Shown here: positions 7,741 through 16,117 of the stretch, piece after piece
Layout: every line of letters begins with the position of its first letter
Position numbering within the stretch: position 1 is the first letter of the stretch
Assembly: GCA_011375175.1 (NCBI GenBank)
Contig: DRME01000080.1
Span: 1-50,514 of the forward strand
Direction of reading: 5' to 3'
Length of the DNA stretch: 50,514 nt
Origin: Deltaproteobacteria bacterium
Lineage (GTDB): Bacteria; Desulfobacterota; GWC2-55-46; DRME01
Notes under the pieces: generated by a model
Seen by the model: the letters and a program-made list of their open reading frames with translations, nothing else
Database searches by the model: none
Told to the model about the DNA's origin: nothing
Made by a program: the position numbers and the translations under genes

Positions 7741-8541
7741 TCAGCGCGCCCTCCTGAGGCTGTTCCTGGTGAAGTCCCCTGGACCCAGTCCCGTGCGGAA
7801 GCGGTACCCGCTCCAGAGAAGCCTCGTGCTCTTGCCGGTCTGGTGGTTGACCATGTACATCTCGTCGGCCCGCCAGTACCTGTCGATGTAGAGTCTGTAG
7901 CCCTTGAAGGTGAGGGTCTTGAGCAGCGCCTTCTTCCTGTCGTAGTAGTCGATCTTCCTCACCCTGTACTCGTCCTTGTCGAGCCATACGACCTGGCGGG
8001 TGTAGCCCGAGTCGGGGTCCACCGGATAGCGCTCTATGACGAAGCAGTCGACCCCTTCGTACGAGTCGTCGCCCACGTAGCGGTAGGTATACTTCTCGAC
8101 CTCCTGGCTTGCGATGTCCTCGTAGGCGAACTCGCTCCCCATGAAGGAGCCGGACTTGTTGGCCGAGCTTATGCGTTTTACACGCTTCAGGGCCGGCAGG
8201 TAGAGCCACTGGTCGTCGGGGCCGCTCTTGTGGCTGAAGGAGAGAAGGGCCGTGCCCTTCACGTCCCGGGGGCTCTGGAAGACTATGAGGCTCTTGTCGC
8301 CGTCGCCCTCGACCTCGAGGGTCCGCACCGAGAGTAGCCGGACGCTCTCCTGGCCGTGGCGGTTGCGCAGTATCATGCGCATCTCGGCCGTGAAGTCTCC
8401 GAAGCCGCTGTCGCGGCGGTCGGCCTCGACGGCTATGGCGAGGCCCTTCTCCTGCGGCGTCTCGGCCCAAGAGGGGAGGGGGCCGAGAGAGCACAGGGAG
8501 ACAAGGACGGCTGCAATCGTCATCGACTGGCGTATCATCAT
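7741..8541 (-). CDS. LolA-like outer-membrane lipoprotein-sorting family periplasmic protein
   Basis: 266-aa secreted protein with signal peptide (MMIRQSMTIAAVLVSLC..., cleavage near PSWA-ETPQ). The rest fits the LolA-like family that often accompanies MMPL pumps, with segments VFQSPRDVKGTALL, DQWLYLPALKRVKRIS and FAYEDIASQEVEKYTY. The family folds as an open half-barrel that carries a hydrophobic ligand. The start ATG at 8541 overlaps the stop of the RND gene in TAATG, with GGAGGG 6 nt upstream, so translation is probably coupled. Inferred role: shuttling lipid or lipoprotein between the pump and the outer membrane. Confidence 0.85.
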   Translation of the reverse strand: MMIRQSMTIAAVLVSLCSLGPLPSWAETPQEKGLAIAVEADRRDSGFGDFTAEMRMILRNRHGQESVRLLSVRTLEVEGDGDKSLIVFQSPRDVKGTALLSFSHKSGPDDQWLYLPALKRVKRISSANKSGSFMGSEFAYEDIASQEVEKYTYRYVGDDSYEGVDCFVIERYPVDPDSGYTRQVVWLDKDEYRVRKIDYYDRKKALLKTLTFKGYRLYIDRYWRADEMYMVNHQTGKSTRLLWSGYRFRTGLGPGDFTRNSLRRAR

Positions 8542-10823
8542 TATCTTCCCTCCTCTATTTTCATGAGAAGCGGCGGCAGGAATAGGAAGTCGGCCGCCAG
8601 GGCGAGCACCAGGGCCACGGCCGAGAGAAGGCCCATGTCGGCGTTGATCGTAAAGCCCGACCTGGTGAGAACGAGGAATCCCGCCACCAGTATCGCCGAG
8701 GTGACCCAGAGGGCCGTGCCCACGGTCCTGAACGAGTACCTCACAGCCTCGGCTGCGTCGAGCCCGAGCTCCCTTCTCGCCCTCAGGTACTTTGAGAGGA
8801 AGTGGACCGTGTCGTCGACGACTATGCCGAGACACATGGCCGTCACGACCGAGAGGGCGAGCCCCACCTCGGAGAAGAGCAGCCCCCAGAGGCCGAAGGC
8901 CATGAGCGGCGGAGAGAGGTTGGGCACGAGGCTCACGAGCCCGATCCTGAGGCTGCGCAGCGCGACGACGAGTATGGCCGATATGAGCACCAGGGCGGCG
9001 GCCGTCCCCGTGAGCATGCTCTTTATGTTGCGCTCGGCTATGTGGGAGAACATTATGGACGGTCCGGCCCCGAGGGTCCGCATCCGGGGGGCGTTGTCCG
9101 CGAGCCACTGCTGGGCCCTCTCCTCGAGCCCCAGGAGCTCCTTCGTGCTCAGGTTCTCGAGGGTTACGGTAAAGCGGGTGGAGCTCTTGTCCACGTTTAT
9201 CTGGTTGTTGAGGTCGAGACCGTAGGGCAGCGACATCTCGTAGAGGAGCAGGTACTGGGCCGCCAGCTCCCGCTCTTCGGGCAGTCTGTAGAAGGCCGGG
9301 TCGTCGCCGTGCATATTCCTGTTGAGCCTCTTGAGCGTGTCGGTAATGGTGTTGACGTTCATGACGCGGGGCTGCCTGCGGTACCAGTCGGCGAAGTCCG
9401 ACACCTTTTGCAGAAAGGCGGGCTCGCTCACCCCGCCGCTCTCGCCCGAGTCGAGCGAGTACTCTATGAGATAGATGCCCGTGAGGTTCTCGGCTATGAA
9501 GTCCGTGTCGGTGCGGAAGCTGTAGCGCTCGTCGAAGTACTCGACGAAGCGGTCGTCGAAGGTGATGCGCGCAATGCCGCTCATTAGAAGCACCATGACG
9601 GCCAAGGTGCCGTAGAAGAGGGGGCGGCGGTTGCGCACGACGAAGTCGCCGAAGCGCTCCATGACGACGGGTCTGTCCACGGCGGCGCGGGCATGGACCC
9701 TCACGGGCAGCAAAGAGACGACGGCCGGCATGAAGAGGACCGAGTAGAGGAAGGCGGCCGTCACGCCCATGGCCGCGATGTTGCCGAGGTCGCGGAAGGG
9801 CTGGGCGTCGCTCCAGTTCATGCTCAGGAAGCCGATGGCGGTGGTGAGGCTCGTGAGGAAGACGGGCTTTAGGTTTATGCGCAGCGACTCGACGAGGGCC
9901 TCTGACTTTTTCAGTCCCCGCTCCATCTCGTGGGCCATGGTGATGAGTATGTGGATGCAGTCGGCCACGGCCAGGGTGATGATGATGGTGGGGGCGCTCG
10001 ACGATGGGCCGGTGAGCGGTATGCCGAGCCAGCCGGCAAGCCCCATGGCCGTGACCGGAGAGAGGACTATGACGAGCACCGTGCCGACGGTTGCGGCCCA
10101 CGAGCGGAGCAGAAGGGCGGTGACGGCCACTATCACCAGGAACATGACGGGCACGAGGGACTTCTGGTCGCCGACGGCGGCCTCGGAGAAGGCGTTGTTC
10201 ATCATGACGATGCCCGAGAGGTAGATGTCGATGTCCGGGTACTTCTCGCGCATCTTCGCGGCCAGCTCCCGCGAGAAGGCGGCCACGGCCGGCACCTCGT
10301 CGCTGTCGCGGCCGGGGAGGTTGATGGTCACGTTGACGCCCGTCACGTGGCCGCGCCGGGAGACGAGGCGGTTGACGAGCAGCGGCTCGCTCAGGGCCAC
10401 CTTTCTTATCTCTTCGATCCGCCCGTCGTCAAGGGAGGCGGCGTCCTTTACGAGGTCGCGCACCAAGAGGTCGTCGCCGTCGGCGCTGGTGTACTGGAAG
10501 TTGGTGATGGAGTCGACGCGAAGCGAGTGGGGCGTCTGCCAGGCGGCCTTTGTGAGCTCCTCGACGGCGGCGAGGGTGCGGCGCGTGAAGACGTCTCCGT
10601 CCCTGGGGGCAAGGGCGAAGAGGACGTTGTCGTTCTTGGCGTAGGTGTTCTGCAGGGCCTCGAAGGCCAGGAGCTGGGGGTTCTCCTTGCTGAAGAAGTA
10701 GCGGTAATCGGTGGAGAACCACAGATACCTTGCGCCGCTTGCGCTCACCGCCGCAGCGACGAGCGTGGCCGCAATGACGAGCCATCGGTATTCAAGGACC
10801 CAGCGGGCCAGTCCCTTTTCCAT
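8541..10823 (-). CDS. MMPL/RND family transporter permease
   Basis: 760-aa inner-membrane protein in two similar halves. Each half has one N-terminal membrane helix (first at residues 12-31), a large periplasmic domain and a bundle of five helices. Matching conserved segments are VADCIHILITMAHEMERG in the first half and LGIVVDDTVHFLSKYL in the second, as in MMPL/HpnN-like hydrophobic-lipid exporters. At 760 aa it is shorter than the about 1000-aa HAE-type drug pumps, and there is no adjacent membrane-fusion protein gene. That supports a lipid or hydrophobic-molecule exporter over a tripartite drug pump. Placed 12 nt after tetR, so probably co-regulated with it. Confidence 0.9.
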   Translation of the reverse strand: MEKGLARWVLEYRWLVIAATLVAAAVSASGARYLWFSTDYRYFFSKENPQLLAFEALQNTYAKNDNVLFALAPRDGDVFTRRTLAAVEELTKAAWQTPHSLRVDSITNFQYTSADGDDLLVRDLVKDAASLDDGRIEEIRKVALSEPLLVNRLVSRRGHVTGVNVTINLPGRDSDEVPAVAAFSRELAAKMREKYPDIDIYLSGIVMMNNAFSEAAVGDQKSLVPVMFLVIVAVTALLLRSWAATVGTVLVIVLSPVTAMGLAGWLGIPLTGPSSSAPTIIITLAVADCIHILITMAHEMERGLKKSEALVESLRINLKPVFLTSLTTAIGFLSMNWSDAQPFRDLGNIAAMGVTAAFLYSVLFMPAVVSLLPVRVHARAAVDRPVVMERFGDFVVRNRRPLFYGTLAVMVLLMSGIARITFDDRFVEYFDERYSFRTDTDFIAENLTGIYLIEYSLDSGESGGVSEPAFLQKVSDFADWYRRQPRVMNVNTITDTLKRLNRNMHGDDPAFYRLPEERELAAQYLLLYEMSLPYGLDLNNQINVDKSSTRFTVTLENLSTKELLGLEERAQQWLADNAPRMRTLGAGPSIMFSHIAERNIKSMLTGTAAALVLISAILVVALRSLRIGLVSLVPNLSPPLMAFGLWGLLFSEVGLALSVVTAMCLGIVVDDTVHFLSKYLRARRELGLDAAEAVRYSFRTVGTALWVTSAILVAGFLVLTRSGFTINADMGLLSAVALVLALAADFLFLPPLLMKIEEGR

Positions 10824-10835
10824 TGAGCGTAAACC

Positions 10836-11441
10836 TCAGGGCTTTCCGCTCCCGCCCGGCCGGGCGAGCAGGCTTGGCAGGAGCATCTCGACCATGCGCG
10901 CCGTGCCGGCGCGTATCTCCTCTGCGGTGAGGCCGATGGACATGGGAGGGGTGAAGCGGTAGAAGGCGGTGAGAAATGTCTCGGCCGCCTCTTCCGGTTC
11001 GCTCACGTCGAAGACGCCGGCGGCGTTGCCTTCCCTTATGACGGCGGCGACGATCTCCCTCTCCATGGTCTCGAACTTCTTTATGAGCTCTTCTTTTCTG
11101 GGGAGGACGGCGGTGACGATCTCCATGCCGTGGGGCGTGTCCTTGAAGATGTCGTGGTAGGCGAGGTTGCGCTCGAGGACCATGCGCCGCAGCTTCTCCG
11201 GCGCCGGCGCGTCGCCGGCCGAGGCGCGGCGCATGCGCTCCACGACGGCGAGCTTGGACTTCTCGGCGCAGGCGAGCGCTATGTCCTCCTTGCCGCTGAA
11301 AAAGGCGTAGATCGTCCCCACCGCCACGCCGGCGCGGCGGGCTATGTCCTGCATCGTCGTCTTCCTGTAACCGTAATGGAAGACGAGACTTCGCGCCGCC
11401 TCGAGTATGGCCTCCCTCTTGCCGTCTTCACGCTCAGCCAT
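10836..11441 (-). CDS. TetR/AcrR family transcriptional regulator
   Basis: 201-aa one-component regulator. The N-terminal helix-turn-helix is clear (residues about 10-55, with TTMQDIARRAGVAVGTIYAFF and GKEDI), followed by a divergent ligand-binding domain. It heads the run with the MMPL/RND pump, LolA-like and outer-membrane protein genes. A perfect 10-9-10 palindrome sits 35-63 nt upstream over the likely -10 box (11476-11504), which points to autorepression and control of the export genes. The inducer is unknown; hydrophobic substrates are usual for this family. Confidence 0.92.
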   Translation of the reverse strand: MAEREDGKREAILEAARSLVFHYGYRKTTMQDIARRAGVAVGTIYAFFSGKEDIALACAEKSKLAVVERMRRASAGDAPAPEKLRRMVLERNLAYHDIFKDTPHGMEIVTAVLPRKEELIKKFETMEREIVAAVIREGNAAGVFDVSEPEEAAETFLTAFYRFTPPMSIGLTAEEIRAGTARMVEMLLPSLLARPGGSGKP

Positions 11442-11475
11442 CGCGAATCTCCGACCAGATAAATGAACGCAATAA

Positions 11476-11504
11476 CAATGAATATATTAATATAATATTC
11501 ATTG
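11476..11504. promoter_or_regulatory. Predicted TetR operator (10-9-10 inverted repeat)
   Basis: CAATGAATAT at 11476-11485 and ATATTCATTG at 11495-11504 are perfect inverted repeats separated by 9 nt. The site is AT-rich in a GC-rich region and covers the candidate -10 box of the tetR promoter. Confidence 0.75.
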
Positions 11505-11519
11505 CAGGGTGAAAGTCAA
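11492..11519 (-). promoter_or_regulatory. Predicted sigma70 promoter of the tetR-RND operon
   Basis: On the minus strand, TTGACT (11514-11519) and TATTAT (11492-11497) are separated by 16 nt. The -10 box lies inside the operator palindrome. Confidence 0.65.
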
Positions 11520-11529
11520 GGGAAACTTC

Positions 11530-12065
11530 AATCAATCGGGGGGAAACTTTCTGAAGAAGGGGCACAGGCCCATGTTTCCGCGCCGCCCCATCGTATGTCA
11601 TTCGTGTGTGCGGCTGCACCTGGGGTTCGGGCCGCGCCAGGCGGGATTTTTTACGCCTTTGCGGCCCGAACCTCCCGGCCCAGCCGCCTGACGCAGCCTG
11701 TGTTGGCAGTCTTTGGTGGGAACTTTCTGAAGAAAGGCCAGGCCCGTGTTTCCGCGCCGCCCCATCGTATGTCATTCGTGTGTGCGGCTGCACCGGGTGG
11801 TTCGGGCCGCGCCAGGCGGGGTTTTTTACGCCTTTGCGGCCCGAACCTCCCGGCCCAGCCGCCTGACGCAGCCTGTGTTGGCAGTCTTTGGTGGGAACTT
11901 TCTGAAGAAGGGGCACAGGCCCATGTTTCCGCGCCGTCCCATCGTATGTCATTCGTGTGTGCGGCTGCACCTGGGGTTCGGGCCGCGCCAGGCGGGATTT
12001 TTTACGCCTTTGCGGCCCGAACCTCCCGGCACAGCCGTCCGACGCAGCCGGCGCGGGCAGTCCTG
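11530..12065. repeat. Three tandem units of about 175 bp, each with a family B stem-loop
   Basis: The same block recurs with TCGTATGTCATTCGTGTGTG at 11591, 11765 and 11942 (periods 174 and 177 bp). Each unit has a GGGAAACTTTCTGAAGAA or GGGAACTTTCTGAAGAA segment related to family A, then CGTATGT, then a stem-loop (11610-11687, 11784-11862, 11961-12037) with the conserved core and GGTTCGGGCC arms. Units differ by a few substitutions. Open frames across the array are translations of the repeat and I do not annotate them. Together with 12107-12346, this fills the 905-bp gap upstream of tetR. Confidence 0.9.
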
Positions 12066-12106
12066 GTGGAAACGTAGGTGGTGCGGTTGACGGCAGCAAG
12101 TAGAAT

Positions 12107-12346
12107 AGAAAGTAAGGGGGGGCGAGGTATGGTGATGAAGGCCGCTTAGAGTCCCGGCGGGACGCCGTCGCCCGTGAAGATTCATTGGTTTTTCTTTGCT
12201 TACTTTCTTTTTTCCAAAAAGAAAGTAAGGGGGGTGCGAGGTATGGTGATGAAGGCCGCTTAGAGTCCCGGCGGGACGCCGTCGCCCATGAAGATTCATT
12301 GGTTTTTCTTTGCTTACTTTCTTTTTTCCAAAAAGAAAGTAAGGGG
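12107..12346. repeat. Tandem direct repeat of about 114 bp, 2.1 copies
   Basis: AGAAAGTAAGGGG starts units at 12107, 12220 and 12334 (partial). The two full units are nearly identical and include AGAGTCCCGGCGGGACGCCG, itself a small palindrome. Each unit end has an inverted repeat, CTTACTTTCTTTT / AAAAGAAAGTAAG. On the minus strand the last hairpin lies just after the stop of the 12347-12610 gene and could act as its terminator. Confidence 0.85.
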
Positions 12347-12610
12347 TTATGGTTTGATGGGGATGTGCTTGACCGCCACGACCGAGCCCTCCTGTTTTAT
12401 GTAGACCACGTCGATGAGTGTGATCTTGTCTTCGACGATGCGGAAGAGCTCTATGCTCGAGGTCCCTGGGATGAGCATGTCCTTGATCACGACGAAGGTC
12501 TTGTCGTCGAGGGCGGTGACGGTCCTTTCCCTGTTTTTGTCACCGCCCTGGACGGGGGAAGAGACGAGCAGGAGTCCCAGAAGAAGTGTTGTTGCCGCTG
12601 TTTTTTTCAT
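12347..12610 (-). CDS. Small secreted protein of unknown function, downstream of ftsZ
   Basis: 87 aa. A clear signal peptide (MKKTAATTLLLGLLLVSSPV, cleavage near QGG) is followed by a short domain of alternating hydrophobic residues (TALDDKTFVVIKDM, ITLIDVVYIKQEGSVVAVKH) that looks like an all-beta module. I recognise no family. ATG at 12610 has AGAGGAG about 10 nt upstream. It starts 110 nt after the ftsZ stop, on the same strand, so it may be at the tail of the dcw transcript. The reading frame is convincing because of the signal peptide and ribosome-binding site. Confidence 0.7.
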   Translation of the reverse strand: MKKTAATTLLLGLLLVSSPVQGGDKNRERTVTALDDKTFVVIKDMLIPGTSSIELFRIVEDKITLIDVVYIKQEGSVVAVKHIPIKP

Positions 12611-12700
12611 GGCCTGAGCTCCTCTGGCGACTGCGCACCGCCGCAGGCGGGTCCGTCGGGCGTGCGGGCCTGGGGACGGGCGCAGGATGTGGCCGGGCCG

Positions 12701-12719
12701 ACCGGGCCGTCGGCCCGGT
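12701..12719 (-). terminator. Possible hairpin just after ftsZ
   Basis: ACCGGGCC and GGCCCGGT form an 8-bp stem with a 3-nt loop immediately downstream of the ftsZ stop. There is no T-run, so it may be only an attenuating or mRNA-protecting hairpin. Confidence 0.3.
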
Positions 12720-12720
12720 C

Positions 12721-13932
12721 TCAGTCGGCGCCCTTTCTGATGAAAGTGGGGGTGTCGAGATACTCCTCGAGCTGTGCCTGGTCCATGTCGGCCGGAAGGG
12801 CGCCGGAGGTGACGCTGCGGGCGACCCTTCTGGCCGGTCGGACACCGCCGGCCAGGGGTTCGACCACCTTGCGGTCGGCAACGACGGCCTTCTTGGGCTT
12901 GGGTCCGGGGGTGTCGGCGTCGCCTATGACGAGCGCCTGGGGGAACTTGTCCCTGAGCAGGCCTTCCTGCTGGTTCCGGCCGAAGCCGGTGGCGATGACC
13001 GTTACCCGGATCTCTTCGCCGAGGCTCTCGTCGATGACGGCCCCGAAGATTATCTGGGCGTCGTCGTGGGCCTCGTCGTGGATGAGGGTTGAGGCCTCGT
13101 GTATGTCGTGGATGGACATCTCGGCGGAGCCGGTGATGTTTATGAGCACGCCCCTTGCACCGTTTATGGATATGTCCTCGAGCAGGGGGCTTGAGATGGC
13201 CCGGCGCGCCGCCTCCTGGGCCTTGTTCTCTCCGCTCGCCGTGCCTATGCCCATTATGGCCTGGCCCATCTCGCTCATGATGGTGCGCACGTCGGCGAAG
13301 TCGACGTTGACGAGGCCGTGGATGTTGATGACGTCGGAGATGCCGCGCACGGCGTGCAGGAGCACCTGGTCGGCGAGCTTGAAGGCCTCGGTGAAGGAGG
13401 TCTTCTTGCCCGCGACCGAGAGGAGTCTCTGGTTCGGGATGGTGATGATCGTGTCTACCACGTCGCCGAGGCGCTTGAGCCCCTCTTCGGCCTGCCGCAT
13501 CTTCCTCGTCCCCTCGAAGGCGAAGGGCCGTGTGACGACGGCCACGACGAGCGCGCCCGTCTCCCTGGCCGCATCGGCGACTACGGGTGCTCCGCCGGTG
13601 CCCGTGCCGCCGCCCATGCCTGCTGTTATGAAGACCATGTCGGCGCCGTCGACGGCCTCCATTATCTGCTCTTTGCTCTCAAGGGCCGCGTTGCGTCCTA
13701 TGTCGGGGTTGGCGCCGGCGCCGAGCCCCTTTGTCAGGGATGCGCCGAGCTGGAGTTTCACCGGCGCCTCTGACTTGGCCAGCGCCTGACTGTCGGTATT
13801 GGCCGCCACGAATTCCACGCCCGTGAGCCCGGCGTCTATCATGGTGTTCACGGCGTTGCCGCCGCAGCCGCCCACGCCCACGACCTTGAGTCTCGCGCCG
13901 CGGTTGAAACCTTCGATCATCTCAAATACCAT
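12721..13932 (-). CDS. ftsZ: Cell division protein FtsZ
   Basis: Tubulin-like GTPase forming the cytoplasmic Z-ring. 403 aa. GTP-binding elements are [15 protein letters not shown] (residues 17-31) and the tubulin signature GGGTGTG (107-113). The T7 catalytic loop appears as [13 protein letters not shown] near 208-220. A variable Pro/Lys-rich linker precedes the conserved C-terminal peptide [14 protein letters not shown], the docking site for FtsA and other partners. ATG at 13932 has GGAGG close upstream. Last core gene of the dcw cluster, 114 nt after ftsA. Confidence 0.98.
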   Translation of the reverse strand: MVFEMIEGFNRGARLKVVGVGGCGGNAVNTMIDAGLTGVEFVAANTDSQALAKSEAPVKLQLGASLTKGLGAGANPDIGRNAALESKEQIMEAVDGADMVFITAGMGGGTGTGGAPVVADAARETGALVVAVVTRPFAFEGTRKMRQAEEGLKRLGDVVDTIITIPNQRLLSVAGKKTSFTEAFKLADQVLLHAVRGISDVINIHGLVNVDFADVRTIMSEMGQAIMGIGTASGENKAQEAARRAISSPLLEDISINGARGVLINITGSAEMSIHDIHEASTLIHDEAHDDAQIIFGAVIDESLGEEIRVTVIATGFGRNQQEGLLRDKFPQALVIGDADTPGPKPKKAVVADRKVVEPLAGGVRPARRVARSVTSGALPADMDQAQLEEYLDTPTFIRKGAD

Positions 13933-14046
13933 CTTGCACCTCCTTATGTTGCCGCCGTTAAGAGAAGTTTTCCGGTTGCGCCTTCACCTTCACTCCCGCG
14001 CCCCGCGCTCCCGTCGGCGCCGGGTGGGGGTGCTCGGCGCTCTTCG

Positions 14047-15273
14047 TCAAAAAAAGTCCTTCATCCAGCCCTTCATCCTGTGGAGGAGCTTGTAGAATAT
14101 GTTCTTGCTTCCCCTGTGGAAGCGGGGCTGGGTGGCGTGGTGTATGCCGTATTTTACGAGACCGACGCCTGTGGAGAAGGCGGGGCTTCGCACGACGTCG
14201 ACGAGCCCCTCGATGCCCGAGGGCACGGCGCGGCGCACGGGCAGGCCGAAGACCTGCTCGGCGAGCTCACTTGCCCCCTCTATGGCCGCGCTGCCGCCGG
14301 TGAGCACGATACCGGAGCTTATGAGTCCGTCGTAACCGGAGCGGACTATCTCGTTGTTGACCAGCTCGAAGAGCTCCTCCATCCTGGGCTCGATGATCTC
14401 GCCGAGCATGGTTCGCGTCACCTTGCGCGGGCCCCGGCCGCCCACGCTCTGCACCTCTATGGTCTCGTCCTCGTCTATCATGGAGACCATGGCGCAGCCG
14501 TGTTTTATCTTTATCTTCTCGGCCTCGGCGCTGGGGGTGCGAAGGCCGACGGCGATGTCGTTGGTCACCTGGTTGCCGCCCAGCGAGATGACGGTCGTGT
14601 GCTTTATCATGCCGCCCTGGTAGATGGCGATGTCGGTAGTGCCTCCTCCCACGTCGACGAGCGCCACGCCGAGGTCCTTTTCATCGGAGCTGAGCACGGC
14701 CTCGCTGCTTGCTATCTGCTGGAGGACGATGTCGGCCACGTCGAGGCCCGCCTTGTTGGCGCACTTCACTATGTTCTGGGCCGAGGTGACGGCGGCGGTG
14801 ACGATGTGGATCTTCACCTCGAGCCTTATGCCGTTCATGCCCAGTGGCTCCTGTATGCCCTCCTGGTCGTCGATTATGTACTCCTGCGGTATGACGTGTA
14901 TGACCTCGCGGTCCGGGGGGATGGCCACGGCCTGGGCGGCCTCGATGACGCGCTCTATGTCGGTGTGGCCTATCTCGCCGTCCTTGACGGCTATGACGCC
15001 GTGGCTGTTGAAGGCCCTTATGTGGCCGCCCGCGATGCCGACATAGACGTTGTTTATCTCGCAGCCGGCCATGAGCTCGGCCTCTTCGACGGCCTTGCGT
15101 ATGGAGGCCACGGTGCTCTCGATATTGACGACCACGCCTTTGCGCAGGCCCTTGGACGGATGGCTCCCGATGCCTATGATCTCGATGCCGTCCTTGGTCT
15201 TTTCGCCGACGATGGCGCACACCTTGGTCGTTCCTATGTCGAGACCGACGACTATGTTCTCTTTTTTCGCCAT
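14047..15273 (-). CDS. ftsA: Cell division protein FtsA
   Basis: Actin-like ATPase that anchors FtsZ to the inner membrane and recruits late division proteins. 408 aa. GLDIGTTKVCAIVGE (residues 9-23) is phosphate-1, VALVDVGGGTTDIAIY phosphate-2 and GIVLTGGSAAIEG the adenosine motif. The C-terminus FYKLLHRMKGWMKDFF is the amphipathic membrane-targeting helix. ATG at 15273 begins 19 nt after ftsQ ends. Confidence 0.97.
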   Translation of the reverse strand: MAKKENIVVGLDIGTTKVCAIVGEKTKDGIEIIGIGSHPSKGLRKGVVVNIESTVASIRKAVEEAELMAGCEINNVYVGIAGGHIRAFNSHGVIAVKDGEIGHTDIERVIEAAQAVAIPPDREVIHVIPQEYIIDDQEGIQEPLGMNGIRLEVKIHIVTAAVTSAQNIVKCANKAGLDVADIVLQQIASSEAVLSSDEKDLGVALVDVGGGTTDIAIYQGGMIKHTTVISLGGNQVTNDIAVGLRTPSAEAEKIKIKHGCAMVSMIDEDETIEVQSVGGRGPRKVTRTMLGEIIEPRMEELFELVNNEIVRSGYDGLISSGIVLTGGSAAIEGASELAEQVFGLPVRRAVPSGIEGLVDVVRSPAFSTGVGLVKYGIHHATQPRFHRGSKNIFYKLLHRMKGWMKDFF

Positions 15274-15292
15274 ATGTCCACCACCCCCCTGC

Positions 15293-16117
15293 TCAGGCCT
15301 GCCCCTGCGTGCCGGGAGTCACCGGCCTGAGGACGACTCCCCTCCTGGCGTTGAGATAGATGTGCTCCAAGCCTTCGAGGCCGCGGGCCCTTGCGGCGGC
15401 GACCCTGTCGAGGAGGCCGAGCTTGCGGCCGTGGCCGCCCCTGCCGAGTTCTATCCGCACGCCGTCATCGAGCGTGAATATGGTGAAGCCGTAGACCGGG
15501 TCCACGTGGATCTCCGAGACGGCGTCGGCGTTGAAGCCCTTCCTGCGGCGCAGCAGGTCGAGAAGGTCGATGAGCTCGGTCTCGAGCCCCGGGTCGCTTC
15601 CCACGCCGTCGCCGCCACGGCGGGCCAGGGCGCCGAGACCGGTCACAACGGGCAGGTCGAGTCCGTCTCCGGGCTCGGCCCTCTTGAAGACTACGCCGTC
15701 GGCGTCCATGACATAGAGGTCGTCGAGCCTGACCACTGCGACGGGCTTTCTCTCCTCGATCTCCACGATTACGCTCGACGGAAGCCGTTTTCTCACCACC
15801 GCCCGCGCTATCCAGGGGTGGCTCTCCAGGGCCTCTGCCGCCGCCGCGGCGTCGAGGGCGAGGATGTTCTCCCCCACGCCCAGTCCGCAGTAGCGGAGCA
15901 CCTCGGCGTCGTCGAGCCGCCCGGCGCCCACTACCGTTATCTCGTCCACGGCGAGATAGGGGCTGTGGAGGAGCTTCACGTAGAGGGCGTGGAGGGCCGC
16001 CGCCGAGGCGGCGACGGATGCGGCGAGCCCCAGGACCCTGGCGTAGCGGAGAAGCGGCGCCATACGCTGCGCAAGCGTCTTCTTTCTCCTGAACCTGTTG
16101 CCTTTCCTTCTCCTCAT
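15293..16117 (-). CDS. ftsQ: Cell division protein FtsQ (DivIB)
   Basis: Bitopic membrane protein of the FtsQLB divisome subcomplex. 274 aa: basic N-terminal tail (MRRRKGNRFRRKK), one membrane helix (about 29-47), a POTRA domain beginning at SPYLAVDEITVVGAGRLDD (about 52-70) and the FtsQ beta domain with the segment PWIARAVVRKRLPSSVIVEI. Its ATG overlaps the ddl stop in ATGA, so translation is coupled. Confidence 0.94.
   Translation of the reverse strand: MRRRKGNRFRRKKTLAQRMAPLLRYARVLGLAASVAASAAALHALYVKLLHSPYLAVDEITVVGAGRLDDAEVLRYCGLGVGENILALDAAAAAEALESHPWIARAVVRKRLPSSVIVEIEERKPVAVVRLDDLYVMDADGVVFKRAEPGDGLDLPVVTGLGALARRGGDGVGSDPGLETELIDLLDLLRRRKGFNADAVSEIHVDPVYGFTIFTLDDGVRIELGRGGHGRKLGLLDRVAAARARGLEGLEHIYLNARRGVVLRPVTPGTQGQA

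Noticed and set aside
11434-12099. Proline/arginine-rich open frames over the tandem array, in both directions
   Set aside because: They repeat with the 175-bp unit (which is not always a multiple of three), lack ribosome-binding sites and reflect the palindromes rather than selection for protein.
11530-12346. CRISPR array
   Set aside because: Units are 114 or about 175 bp and nearly identical throughout; there are no 24-40 bp repeats separated by unique spacers and no cas genes.
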